DNA from: an uncultured Bacilli bacterium
Lineage (GTDB): Bacteria > Bacillota_I > Bacilli_A > RF39 > UBA660
NCBI GenBank assembly: GCA_949440065.1
Contig: CASRZP010000025.1
Span: forward strand, 1-15,739
DNA: 15,739 nt
Reading direction: 5' to 3'
Part shown: positions 1 to 7,227 of the stretch, piece after piece
Numbering within the stretch: position 1 is the first letter of the stretch
Layout of the letters: the number at the start of each line of letters is the position of its first letter
Notes under the pieces: model-generated
What the model was told of the DNA's origin: nothing
Databases searched by the model: none
Seen by the model: only the letters and a program-made list of their open reading frames with translations
Position numbers and translations under genes: made by a program

Positions 1-98
1 TTTTTTTCTTTGTTCATATAATACTTTGAATATAAAAGTAGAATATAATATTATTTGATTTTTATATTGATAAAATAAAATAGAAAGGAGGTGAATAG

Positions 99-854
99 AT
101 GCAAAAGGCGATGTATCCATTAAAATATATGTGTATTACCAATAGATACGATCAGAATAATCATGTAGGTAGTTGTGCTATTGATGATATTGGTCGAGAT
201 GGAATAGTTGATGAACTTTATGCACCATTTGATTGTGTAATAAAATACACGTATGGTGACGCTAACAATATTTTTATTGAATCAAAAGATGCTGTTTTGT
301 ATGCGGATGGAACAAAAAAGAAAATGTCGATGATGTTTGCTCATGCTGAAAATATTCAAGAGTTTTTAGATAAGAAAGAATTTAAACAAGGAGAATTGAT
401 TTATCGAGAGGGAACTTTTGGGGGAAGAGGTGTTGGGAATCTTCCGTTGCATGTTCATTTAGAATGTGGAGAAGGTGAACTAACTAACAGATATTGGCAT
501 TCAGTATCTCCTGTTTTGAGTTCAATTGACAATGCTAAAAAACCAGAGGAATGTCTATGGATTGATGATAGTTATGTCATTATTAATGATGGTGGTTTCA
601 ATTGGAAAAATGTTAAAGATGACCATCAATATGATGAATTGATACAACAATTACAACAAAGAGTAAATGAGTTAAAACAGCTTAAAAAAGAATTAGAAGA
701 AGAACTTGAAGAGTCAAAAAAAGAATATGAAGCATTAAAAGAGGAACTAGCAAATATGCCTCCTTTGCCTGAGGTACCAGAGGAGGATAAGGGGAAAATT
801 AAATTTCGAATTTTCCTCACTGAAGATGTACCAAAAGAAGAAGACTTGTCATGA
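99..854 (+). CDS. M23 (LytM-type) peptidase-like protein with coiled-coil tail, no signal peptide
   Basis: The first ~145 of 251 residues resemble an M23 glycyl-glycine endopeptidase fold. A His followed by Asp lies near the N-terminus (H22, D29/D30), a further His follows a beta strand (H82 in MFAHAENI), and the HxH signature is present (H118-V-H120), so the usual Zn ligands and catalytic His can all be assigned. Residues ~176-219 are a Glu/Lys/Leu-rich coiled coil, followed by a Pro/acidic tail. There is no signal peptide or TM segment, so the protein either stays in the cytoplasm or leaves by lysis or a holin, as phage endolysins do. The start is fixed by a very strong site, AAAGGAGGTGA, just upstream. 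TATAAT at 44-49 may be the -10 element but lacks a good -35. A terminator covers the stop codon, so the gene is probably monocistronic. The substrate (peptidoglycan cross-bridge) is inferred from the family; a non-enzymatic LytM-fold role is possible. Confidence 0.6.
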   Translation: MQKAMYPLKYMCITNRYDQNNHVGSCAIDDIGRDGIVDELYAPFDCVIKYTYGDANNIFIESKDAVLYADGTKKKMSMMFAHAENIQEFLDKKEFKQGELIYREGTFGGRGVGNLPLHVHLECGEGELTNRYWHSVSPVLSSIDNAKKPEECLWIDDSYVIINDGGFNWKNVKDDHQYDELIQQLQQRVNELKQLKKELEEELEESKKEYEALKEELANMPPLPEVPEEDKGKIKFRIFLTEDVPKEEDLS

Positions 855-870
855 AAAGTCTTTTCTTTTC
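839..870 (+). terminator. Rho-independent terminator overlapping the stop of the M23-like gene
   Basis: A seven-base perfect stem, AAGACTT (841-847) with AAGTCTT (856-862), can be extended by one G-T and one A-T pair. The loop is 8 nt and contains the TGA stop. The tail TTTTCTTTTC follows directly. Confidence 0.55.
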
Positions 871-969
871 ATATGTAAATTTTCGACAAATGTATATTGC
901 TTTGTCATTTAATATAGAACTTTGACAGAAAATAGATTATAATAAAGATAGAAAAAATAAGGAGAAGTT

Positions 970-1725
970 ATGAATAAGAAATTAGAAAAGTCAATGAATA
1001 ATGGGATTTGGTATCTTTTGTTACTCGTTATTATATTAGGGATGGGATTATATATTCTTTACGATAAAGGGTATTTATTTTCATCATCTAGTCAGAATAA
1101 AAAGACCTCATTGAAAGAATGTGATTCTTGTATTTGTGATGATAAATGTGTCCCATGTGTTTGTGATGATAAAAATAAGGAGGTTTCAGTAGATTTATCA
1201 AAAAGTTTAAACCCGTATGATGGATATTTTAAATATGAAATAAACGATTACATTCAAAATGGTTATGGTCTATCGGTGAAAATTAATGAGGATAAGCAAA
1301 GTGCTTCTTTACAAATAGACTTTCATAAAGTAAAACAAGAATTATCTAGTAATCAAGAGTTTTCAGATTTTATTGAGACCTATCAAATTACTGGGTTTGA
1401 TAAAAAAATTAAAAAAGTTTATTTCGGAGAAATGGCTCATACCTCTTTAGCCGATGTCATTTTCTATTTAATGGAAGATGAAACAGTAATGTATACAAAA
1501 TTATTTGATTATCATACATCTTGTAAATATAACCCCTTTATTTGTACTAGTGATGATTTGAAACAATTAGATTTTTCTCCACGTTTAATAGAAGGAGTAA
1601 ATAATGTAGTAGAGATTTATAATGCTAAAGTGTTCTTTACCACTGGGAGTTCTAGAAGTCCAATTGCAGTAACAAAAGATGGAAGTTTCTATGATTTAGG
1701 AAATATTTTAAAAGAATCTAGGTAA
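970..1725 (+). CDS. Single-TM protein with duplicated CxxCxC motif, unknown function
   Basis: I do not recognise this 251-residue protein. It has a Lys-rich N-terminus, one TM helix at about residues 14-31, and then a predicted extracytoplasmic domain (positive-inside rule). Just after the helix is a tandem 9-residue repeat in which C-x2-C-x-C-D-D-K occurs twice (Cys 51, 54, 56 and 60, 63, 65), a dense cluster that could bind a metal or form disulfides. The remaining ~170 residues are mixed alpha/beta-looking, with two further Cys near residue 188. The start has AAGGAG 5 nt upstream. TATAAT at 938-943 is a plausible -10 element, but the nearby TTGACA (922-927) is only 10 nt away, so the promoter is uncertain. 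It may be cotranscribed with the next small gene, since no U-tract terminator separates them. Confidence 0.7.
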   Translation: MNKKLEKSMNNGIWYLLLLVIILGMGLYILYDKGYLFSSSSQNKKTSLKECDSCICDDKCVPCVCDDKNKEVSVDLSKSLNPYDGYFKYEINDYIQNGYGLSVKINEDKQSASLQIDFHKVKQELSSNQEFSDFIETYQITGFDKKIKKVYFGEMAHTSLADVIFYLMEDETVMYTKLFDYHTSCKYNPFICTSDDLKQLDFSPRLIEGVNNVVEIYNAKVFFTTGSSRSPIAVTKDGSFYDLGNILKESR

Positions 1726-1763
1726 ACATCGCTACCATAATTGATTTGCTACATATGATATAG

Positions 1764-1791
1764 TGGATATGATAAATTTTAATCATATCTA
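1764..1791. repeat. Inverted repeat upstream of small ORF
   Basis: GATATGAT at 1766-1773 and ATCATATC at 1782-1789 form a perfect 8-bp inverted repeat with an 8-nt AT-rich centre. One wobble and one A-T pair extend it outwards. No U-tract follows; the ribosome binding site of the next gene begins a few bases later. It could be an operator or an mRNA hairpin affecting translation of the 65-residue protein. Confidence 0.45.
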
Positions 1792-1809
1792 ATAAGGGAG
1801 CTAATAAAT

Positions 1810-2007
1810 ATGGAAGAATTAGAAAGACTAACAACAGAAGTTCAGGAATTAGGATCACTAGTTGTATCACTACGTAATCAAATTAGAGTATTAGTATTTG
1901 ATAAACTGGATATAAAACGATTCATTAAGCTTAATCAACCAACGCTTAAAACGCTAAAGGTATCAAATTTTGTAACAGGAAAATGTGAAGTTCATGTAAC
2001 ACAATAA
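1810..2007 (+). CDS. Small 65-residue protein, unknown
   Basis: A small ORF with AAGGGAG 9 nt before its ATG and a clear terminator after it, so it is probably a real gene. Residues 1-30 form an amphipathic, coiled-coil-like helix (heptad-type Leu/Val spacing). The C-terminal half is basic, with one Cys near the end. It has no TM helix or signal peptide. In B. subtilis the small gene zapA lies just before cvpA, as this gene does, but I see no convincing ZapA similarity, so no function is assigned. Confidence 0.55.
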   Translation: MEELERLTTEVQELGSLVVSLRNQIRVLVFDKLDIKRFIKLNQPTLKTLKVSNFVTGKCEVHVTQ

Positions 2008-2010
2008 GAG

Positions 2011-2043
2011 GAAAAGAGGTTTAATCCTCTCTTTTTCTTTTTT
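2011..2043 (+). terminator. Rho-independent terminator after small ORF
   Basis: AGAGG (2015-2019) pairs with CCTCT (2026-2030) around a 6-nt loop. Three more base pairs are possible below one mismatch. The stem is followed by CTTTTTCTTTTTTCT. Confidence 0.7.
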
Positions 2044-2115
2044 CTATCATTTAATATGGCATAAATTTTAAAAAAAGGTTATACTATTATTATAAAGAAA
2101 TAGGAGTTGATGTTT

Positions 2116-2829
2116 TTGAATGTAATAGATGTCGTTATTCTATTAGGAATTGCTATAGGTGCCGTAACAGGATTTAAACGAGGTGTTTTTAAACAACTAG
2201 TTATGACAGTGGGAACACTTTTTGTGTTTTACCTAGCGTTTAAACTAAAAGATCCACTGGCTGACTTCTTATGTACAAACTTGCCATTTTTCGATTTTCC
2301 AGGAAGTTTTCAAGGTATTAGTGTGATCAACATCATCATGTATCAGTTCATTGCTTTTTTAATTCTTTTGGTGATATTGCTTACCTTATTAAACGTCGTC
2401 ATTAAAATTACAGGAGTGTTTGAAAAAATCTTAAAATTTACCATTATTTTGGGTCTTCCTTCTAAACTTCTTGGGTTAGTAGTAGGTGCTATCGAAGGTT
2501 TTGTCGTTATCTTTATTATTTTGTTCTTCCTTAGTCAGCCCGCGGTGAACTTACCTATAATTAATGAGTCTAAATTAACACCAAAGATATTAAATCATAC
2601 ACCCATCTTATCTAACGTAGTAAAAGATACCTACAAAGGAATTATGGATATTTATTCTTTAAAAGATAAATTTGAAGGAGGAAACAACAAAAATGAGTTT
2701 AACTTAGAAACACTGGATGTTTTATTAAAATACAAATTAGTAAAAGTAGAATCAATAGATAAATTAATCGAAAAAGATAAATTAAAAAATATGGAAAATG
2801 TCGATAGCGTATTATCTCGTTATCGCTAG
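2116..2829 (+). CDS. cvpA: CvpA family membrane protein
   Basis: A 237-residue CvpA-family (colicin V production) integral membrane protein with four hydrophobic segments at roughly residues 2-17, 27-44, 72-96 and 110-140, then a soluble, Lys-rich C-terminal tail. The N-terminal pattern MNVIDVVILL followed by a GFKRG-type basic loop is typical of the family. I prefer the TTG at 2116, because AGGAG (2102-2106) lies 9 nt before it and the protein then begins exactly where family members do. The ATG at 2110 (3 nt from AGGAG) and the TTG at 2107 (0 nt) are too close. Stop to the trxA start is 10 nt, indicating an operon. A -10-like TATACT at 2080-2085 with a poor -35 may be its promoter. The role in Bacillota is not well defined; B. 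subtilis yshB is the counterpart. Confidence 0.8.
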   Translation: MNVIDVVILLGIAIGAVTGFKRGVFKQLVMTVGTLFVFYLAFKLKDPLADFLCTNLPFFDFPGSFQGISVINIIMYQFIAFLILLVILLTLLNVVIKITGVFEKILKFTIILGLPSKLLGLVVGAIEGFVVIFIILFFLSQPAVNLPIINESKLTPKILNHTPILSNVVKDTYKGIMDIYSLKDKFEGGNNKNEFNLETLDVLLKYKLVKVESIDKLIEKDKLKNMENVDSVLSRYR

Positions 2830-2839
2830 GAGGAATTTT

Positions 2840-3139
2840 ATGTTAAAACATTATGAAAATGAAGATTTTAAAAATTTAATCAGTAAAGATATGGTATTAG
2901 TTGACTTCTTTGCTACATGGTGTGGACCTTGTAAAATGTTAAGTCCTGTTTTAGAACAATTAGCAAGTGAAGTTACTTTTGATATCATTAAAGTGGACGT
3001 TGATAAAAGCGAAGACTTAGCTAGAGAATTTGGTATTATGAGTGTACCTACATTAATACTATTCAAAAACGGTGAAGTCATTAAACGACAAAGTGGTTTT
3101 GTTCCAAAAGAAGAAATTAAAGAATGGATTGAGGCATAA
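2840..3139 (+). CDS. trxA: Thioredoxin
   Basis: A 99-residue thioredoxin, the cytoplasmic protein disulfide reductant. The active site WCGPC has Cys at 28 and 31, and the cis-proline is in SVPTL (P70). The sequence spans the full thioredoxin fold, slightly shorter than the ~105-residue norm. The start is the ATG at 2840, preceded by TAGGAGG at a good distance. An in-frame upstream ATG at 2798 lies inside the cvpA coding sequence and would add 14 residues not found in the family. It follows cvpA by 10 nt and precedes uvrC, as trxA does in B. subtilis. A short terminator follows, and uvrC has its own promoter-like sequence. Confidence 0.96.
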   Translation: MLKHYENEDFKNLISKDMVLVDFFATWCGPCKMLSPVLEQLASEVTFDIIKVDVDKSEDLAREFGIMSVPTLILFKNGEVIKRQSGFVPKEEIKEWIEA

Positions 3140-3157
3140 AAGCCTTTTTCTTTTTTT
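3131..3157 (+). terminator. Short intrinsic terminator after trxA
   Basis: AGGC (3132-3135) pairs with GCCT (3142-3145) around a 6-nt loop containing the TAA stop, followed by a T-rich tail (TTTTCTTTTTTT). The stem is only 4-5 bp, so termination may be partial. Confidence 0.45.
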
Positions 3158-3173
3158 CAAATAACAACTTTTG

Positions 3174-3182
3174 TGGTACAAT
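3174..3182 (+). promoter_or_regulatory. Extended -10 promoter for uvrC
   Basis: TGGTACAAT fits the TGnTAnAAT extended -10 pattern. A weak -35-like TTTTCA occurs 17 nt upstream at 3154-3159. The position, just after the trxA terminator and 15 nt before the uvrC start, supports it. Confidence 0.5.
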
Positions 3183-3197
3183 GATAGTGGTGATTTT

Positions 3198-5000
3198 ATG
3201 TTTAAAGAAAAATTAGCATTAGTTCCTAATAAACCAGGTAGCTATCAAATGAAAAATAAAGATGGCATCATCATTTATGTAGGAAAAGCGAAAAACTTAA
3301 AAAATCGATTGAAAAGCTATTTCAATGGGCGTCATTCAGGAAAAACAGCCATGTTAGTAGCCGATATTGCCGATTTCGAATATATCGTCACCAATAGTGA
3401 ATTAGAATCCTTAATTTTAGAAATCACATTAATTAAAAAATATAATCCTAAATACAATATCTTATTAAAAGATGATAAAAGTTATCCTTATATTGAACTT
3501 ACCAAAGATACCTATCCAAGGTTAAAAATTGTAAGAAATGTAAATCGTAAAAAACATAAAAGTCATCTTTTTGGTCCATTTCCTAATGTAACAGCAGCAA
3601 GGAAAACGGTAAATATTATCAATCGTATGTATCCTTTAAGAAAATGTGATAATTTAAAAAAAGAAGTGTGCTTATATTATCACTTAGGAGAGTGTCTTGG
3701 CTACTGCAGTAAGAAAATAGAAAAAGAGAAAATAGAAGCCATGACGGAGGAGATTGTCACCTTTTTAAAAGGAGATGACTCTATTGTTACCAAAAGATTA
3801 AAAGAAGATATGGAAAAAGCGAGCGAACAGTTAAACTTTGAAAAAGCTTTAGAATTAAAACAAATGCTAGAAGATATCTCGATTACTTTACGAAAACAAA
3901 AAATTGACTTAAACAAAAACTACAATTTTGATTTATTTGCGTACTTTTATGAAAATAATTATTTATCCATTCAAGTATTTTTCATTCGTGAAGGTCTTCT
4001 TTTTGGAAGGCACTTTGATATTTTATCTATGGGTGAAGTTACTAGCGATGAGCTAATCGAATACATTATTCAGTTTTATCAACGACAAGGGTTAATGGTA
4101 AAAGAACTAATTGTTCCTGATATCGTTGATAGCGAGTTACTTTCTTCTTACCTTAATGTGAAAGTATCTACACCAAAGCGAGGAGATTTAAAAAAATTAA
4201 TGGACATGGCCACAGAAAATTGTCAAATTGCCCTACATGAAAAATGTGAAGAGTTAAATAAAGATAAACTAGCCAAAACTACTGCCTTAAAAGAGTTAGC
4301 CCATTTATTGAACGTTTCTAAAGTATCAAGAATGGAAGCTTTTGATAACTCACACCTTTTTGGTAGTTTCTACGTTGGAGGCATGGTGGTGTTTGATGAT
4401 TTTGAGCCTTTAAAAGATGAGTATCGCAAATTTAAATTAGACCTTTTGGTAAAAGATGATTTATCAGCGATGAGGGAAGTGATTTATCGAAGATACTATC
4501 GTGTTTTAATGGATAAACTAATTCCTCCTGATTTGCTTGTTATTGATGGAGGCATGTTACAAGTAGAAACGGTAAAGGAAGTTCTTGATGGCTTAAGTTT
4601 GAAAATTCCTATCATTGGTTTAGTTAAAAATGATAAGCATAGGACAAATCAATTAATCAATCAAGATGGGGAAATTCTTCCCGTGGATGAGAAAAGCAAT
4701 TTATTTCTTTATTTAACTAGAATTCAAGATGAAGTGCATCGCTTTGCGATATCTTACCATAGAACCTTAAAAAACAAAGGTACTTTAGCCAGTTTACTCG
4801 ATATGGTTAGTGGAATTGGTGAAAAGAGGCGGAAACAGCTTCTTAGAACCTTCGGGTCGATGAAAAAAATCAAAGAAGCCCCTATGGAAGAGTTAGAGAA
4901 AATTTTATCTCATGATATTGCTGTATCATTAAAAGAATATTTGTATGAATTAGATAAAAAAGAAGAAAAAAAGGAGAAAGAAAAAAATGAAGAAGAATAA
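3198..5000 (+). CDS. uvrC: UvrABC system protein C (excinuclease subunit)
   Basis: A complete UvrC of 600 residues (family usual ~590-610), making both incisions in nucleotide excision repair with UvrB. Domains: N-terminal GIY-YIG nuclease (GSYQM at 14-18, YVGKAKNLKNR at 27-37, the Glu in NSELES), a UVR motif that binds UvrB around residues 200-235, a C-terminal RNase H-like nuclease (D383 in FDNSH, D450 in VIDGG, H514 in VHRFA), then a helix-hairpin-helix region (VSGIGEKRRKQLL) and a Lys/Glu-rich tail. A longer reading frame opens at a TTG at 3171, but the family alignment starts at MFKEKL, so the ATG at 3198 is chosen although its upstream GTGGTGA is a weak ribosome site. The last 14 bases overlap the next gene, indicating translational coupling. 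Confidence 0.97.
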   Translation: MFKEKLALVPNKPGSYQMKNKDGIIIYVGKAKNLKNRLKSYFNGRHSGKTAMLVADIADFEYIVTNSELESLILEITLIKKYNPKYNILLKDDKSYPYIELTKDTYPRLKIVRNVNRKKHKSHLFGPFPNVTAARKTVNIINRMYPLRKCDNLKKEVCLYYHLGECLGYCSKKIEKEKIEAMTEEIVTFLKGDDSIVTKRLKEDMEKASEQLNFEKALELKQMLEDISITLRKQKIDLNKNYNFDLFAYFYENNYLSIQVFFIREGLLFGRHFDILSMGEVTSDELIEYIIQFYQRQGLMVKELIVPDIVDSELLSSYLNVKVSTPKRGDLKKLMDMATENCQIALHEKCEELNKDKLAKTTALKELAHLLNVSKVSRMEAFDNSHLFGSFYVGGMVVFDDFEPLKDEYRKFKLDLLVKDDLSAMREVIYRRYYRVLMDKLIPPDLLVIDGGMLQVETVKEVLDGLSLKIPIIGLVKNDKHRTNQLINQDGEILPVDEKSNLFLYLTRIQDEVHRFAISYHRTLKNKGTLASLLDMVSGIGEKRRKQLLRTFGSMKKIKEAPMEELEKILSHDIAVSLKEYLYELDKKEEKKEKEKNEEE

Positions 5001-5430
5001 AAAAGGATTTACTTTGGTAGAATTATTAGCTGTCATTACGATTCTTGGCATTATTGCAACTATTGCTACCGCTAGTTTATCTCAAACAGGAAAAAGAGCC
5101 AAAATGGAAACCTTTCGTGATTTAGAAAAAAATATGATTACTTCTGCAAAAAACTATTTGGTAGAAAATCCAAGAATGATTCCTGATCAAGGAGGCAATG
5201 TGGCAATTTCACTAAAGACGTTAATTAAAGAAGAATATTCTTATCCTTTGGGTGACCCTGATAAGTCAGGTTCTGTTTGTAACACTGAGGGAAGTAATGC
5301 AAGTTATGTGTTTGTTAGACGAACAGATACCACTGGGGTAAACATCAAATTAGAATATGATGTATGCTTAAAGTGTAGTAAATATTCTAGCGAAAGTTGC
5401 AAAAGTAGTCTTCCAGCAAATCTAAAATAA
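4987..5430 (+). CDS. Type IV prepilin-like protein (class III leader, pseudopilin)
   Basis: A 147-residue protein with a textbook prepilin leader: MKKNKKG, then the cleavage point before FTLVELLAVI, with Glu at position +5 (residue 12). A long hydrophobic helix (8-30) serves both as membrane anchor and as assembly surface. The soluble domain has four Cys (98, 127, 130, 138), including CLKC, which probably form disulfides outside the cell. It overlaps the uvrC end by 14 bases with AAGGAG 10 nt upstream of the ATG, and mutL starts 17 nt after it, so it sits inside a DNA-repair operon. No prepilin peptidase, ATPase or other pilins are in the window. By family it could be a competence-type pseudopilin or a surface pilin; the window does not decide this. 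Confidence 0.85.
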   Translation: MKKNKKGFTLVELLAVITILGIIATIATASLSQTGKRAKMETFRDLEKNMITSAKNYLVENPRMIPDQGGNVAISLKTLIKEEYSYPLGDPDKSGSVCNTEGSNASYVFVRRTDTTGVNIKLEYDVCLKCSKYSSESCKSSLPANLK

Positions 5431-5447
5431 AAAATGGAGTAGTAAAA

Positions 5448-7214
5448 ATGAGTAAAATACAAGTAATGGATGAAATCTTAGCCAATAAAATTGCTGCTGG
5501 AGAAGTCGTTGAGAAAACGATGAACGTGGTTAAGGAATTGGTAGAAAATAGTATTGATGCGAAAAGTAGCGAAATAAAAATTGAATTGTTAGATTCAGGC
5601 GTTAAAGAGGTAAAAGTTATCGATAATGGTATTGGCATGGATAGAGAAGATGCGATTATGGCTTTTTCACGTCACGCTACAAGTAAACTTCACACCTTAG
5701 AAGATTTGTTTTCTATTGATACCTTAGGTTTTCGTGGAGAAGCTTTGCCATCAATTGCTTCCGTTAGTGAGTTTACGGTAAAAACGAGTAATGGTATCGA
5801 AGGCACTATCATTCACTTAAGCGGAGGAAAGATACAAGATATTAACCCTACTGATGTAAGACGTGGTACCACGATGATGGTAAATCACTTATTTTATAAT
5901 ACACCTGTTCGCTTAAAGTATTTAAAAAACTTATATGTCGAGTTAGCTAATATCATTGAGTACGTCAATAAAATGGCTCTATCTTATCCCAATATTCAAT
6001 TTACCTTAATCAATAATGAGAAAGAATTACTTCATACGGATGGAACAGGTTCCCTATTAAAAGTCATTCACGCGATATACGGACTGGATGTTAGCAAAAA
6101 AATGATGGAAATAGATGGAGAAAATGAAGACTATCATATTTATGGTTACCTAGGATACCCAGAAGTTGCTAGAAGTAACCGCAATCATATGACAACCTTA
6201 GTTAATGGTCGCTACATTAGAAATAATGAGTTAAACCGTATCATTACGGATGCCTATCATACTTATATTCCAGTAGATAAATACCCAATTATGGTGTTAA
6301 ATATCGAGGTAGACCCTTTACTTGTTGATATTAACATTCATCCAACAAAAATGGACATTAAGTTTTCTAAAATGGACTCATTAAAAGAGTTAGTGACTAA
6401 GCTGATTAGTGATGAATTAAAAAAACATACCTTAATTCCTACCATGAAAGAATATCATCCAGTACATCAGGACTTTTTAGTTAAAGAGTCCATTAAAGAA
6501 GGCGTTAGACCTAGTTTTCCAAGTAAGGAAGAAGATAGTAGTAAAACCACTATCGAAGAAGTAACGCTTGATTTGAATGAAGAAGTGGTAACAATGAGCG
6601 AACAAGAAGATGACACTTTAATGAATGGTAAAATTAAAAAGATGTATCCTGTGGGGTTAGTGCATGGAACATATATTATTGCAGAAAATGAAGATGGAAT
6701 GTTCATGATCGATCAACATGCAGCTGCAGAGCGAATCAATTATGAAAAATATTTTAAAGAAATGAGCAAGACGACATCTAATACCATCGGTGTACTTTTT
6801 CCTATTACGATTGAACTACCTAATCACGATTATATCATTGTCAAAGAACATTTAGACTTACTAAGAAATATTGGTTTTGAAGTAGAAGAATTTGGATTAA
6901 ATACTTTGTTGTTTCGATCACACCCAACGTGGTTAAAAAAAGGTTACGAAGAAGCTTCCCTTAGAAAAATTATCGATATTATCATTAGTAAAGAAACTTT
7001 TGATTATCCTAAATTTATTGAAAAAACGGCTATCACCTTAGCTTGTAAAATGTCAATAAAAGCAAATGATCATATTAGTTTAGAAGATATGGAACATTTA
7101 TTAAACACCTTAAGAGAATGTGATAATCCGTTTACTTGTCCACATGGAAGACCTACAATAATTACTTATACTAAATATGATTTAGAAAAACTATTTAAAC
7201 GTGCCATGAATTAA
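5448..7214 (+). CDS. mutL: DNA mismatch repair protein MutL
   Basis: A complete 588-residue MutL, the matchmaker and nicking endonuclease of mismatch repair. The N-terminal GHKL ATPase motifs are intact: ELVENSIDA (30-38), DNGIGM (59-64), GFRGEAL (94-100). The C-terminal endonuclease motif DQHA(x2)E(x4)E is present as DQHAAAERINYE (422-433), with ACK (~residue 530) and CPHGRP (564-569) supplying metal ligands. This is therefore the nicking type found in bacteria lacking MutH. Between the domains is an acidic, Ser/Thr-rich linker. The start has TGGAG 8 nt upstream. mutL-miaA adjacency is common in Bacillota, where mutS normally lies upstream; here uvrC and the pilin gene take that place and mutS is not in the window. 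Confidence 0.97.
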   Translation: MSKIQVMDEILANKIAAGEVVEKTMNVVKELVENSIDAKSSEIKIELLDSGVKEVKVIDNGIGMDREDAIMAFSRHATSKLHTLEDLFSIDTLGFRGEALPSIASVSEFTVKTSNGIEGTIIHLSGGKIQDINPTDVRRGTTMMVNHLFYNTPVRLKYLKNLYVELANIIEYVNKMALSYPNIQFTLINNEKELLHTDGTGSLLKVIHAIYGLDVSKKMMEIDGENEDYHIYGYLGYPEVARSNRNHMTTLVNGRYIRNNELNRIITDAYHTYIPVDKYPIMVLNIEVDPLLVDINIHPTKMDIKFSKMDSLKELVTKLISDELKKHTLIPTMKEYHPVHQDFLVKESIKEGVRPSFPSKEEDSSKTTIEEVTLDLNEEVVTMSEQEDDTLMNGKIKKMYPVGLVHGTYIIAENEDGMFMIDQHAAAERINYEKYFKEMSKTTSNTIGVLFPITIELPNHDYIIVKEHLDLLRNIGFEVEEFGLNTLLFRSHPTWLKKGYEEASLRKIIDIIISKETFDYPKFIEKTAITLACKMSIKANDHISLEDMEHLLNTLRECDNPFTCPHGRPTIITYTKYDLEKLFKRAMN

Positions 7215-7227
7215 AAGGGGGATAAAT

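Noticed and set aside
99..854. Mycoplasma-type code with TGA as tryptophan
   Set aside because: The first gene ends at TGA within its terminator, conserved Trp residues are all TGG, and no gene needs TGA read-through.
922..943. TTGACA followed by TATAAT as a promoter for the cysteine-motif gene
   Set aside because: The hexamers are only 10 nt apart, far from the 16-18 nt needed, so they cannot act together as a sigma-A promoter; only the -10 might be used.
2798..2839. Longer thioredoxin start at 2798
   Set aside because: It lies inside cvpA, has no ribosome site, and adds residues not found in thioredoxins; TAGGAGG marks the ATG at 2840.
3171..3197. Longer UvrC start at the TTG at 3171
   Set aside because: It overlaps the extended -10 promoter sequence and adds nine non-family residues before MFKEKL.
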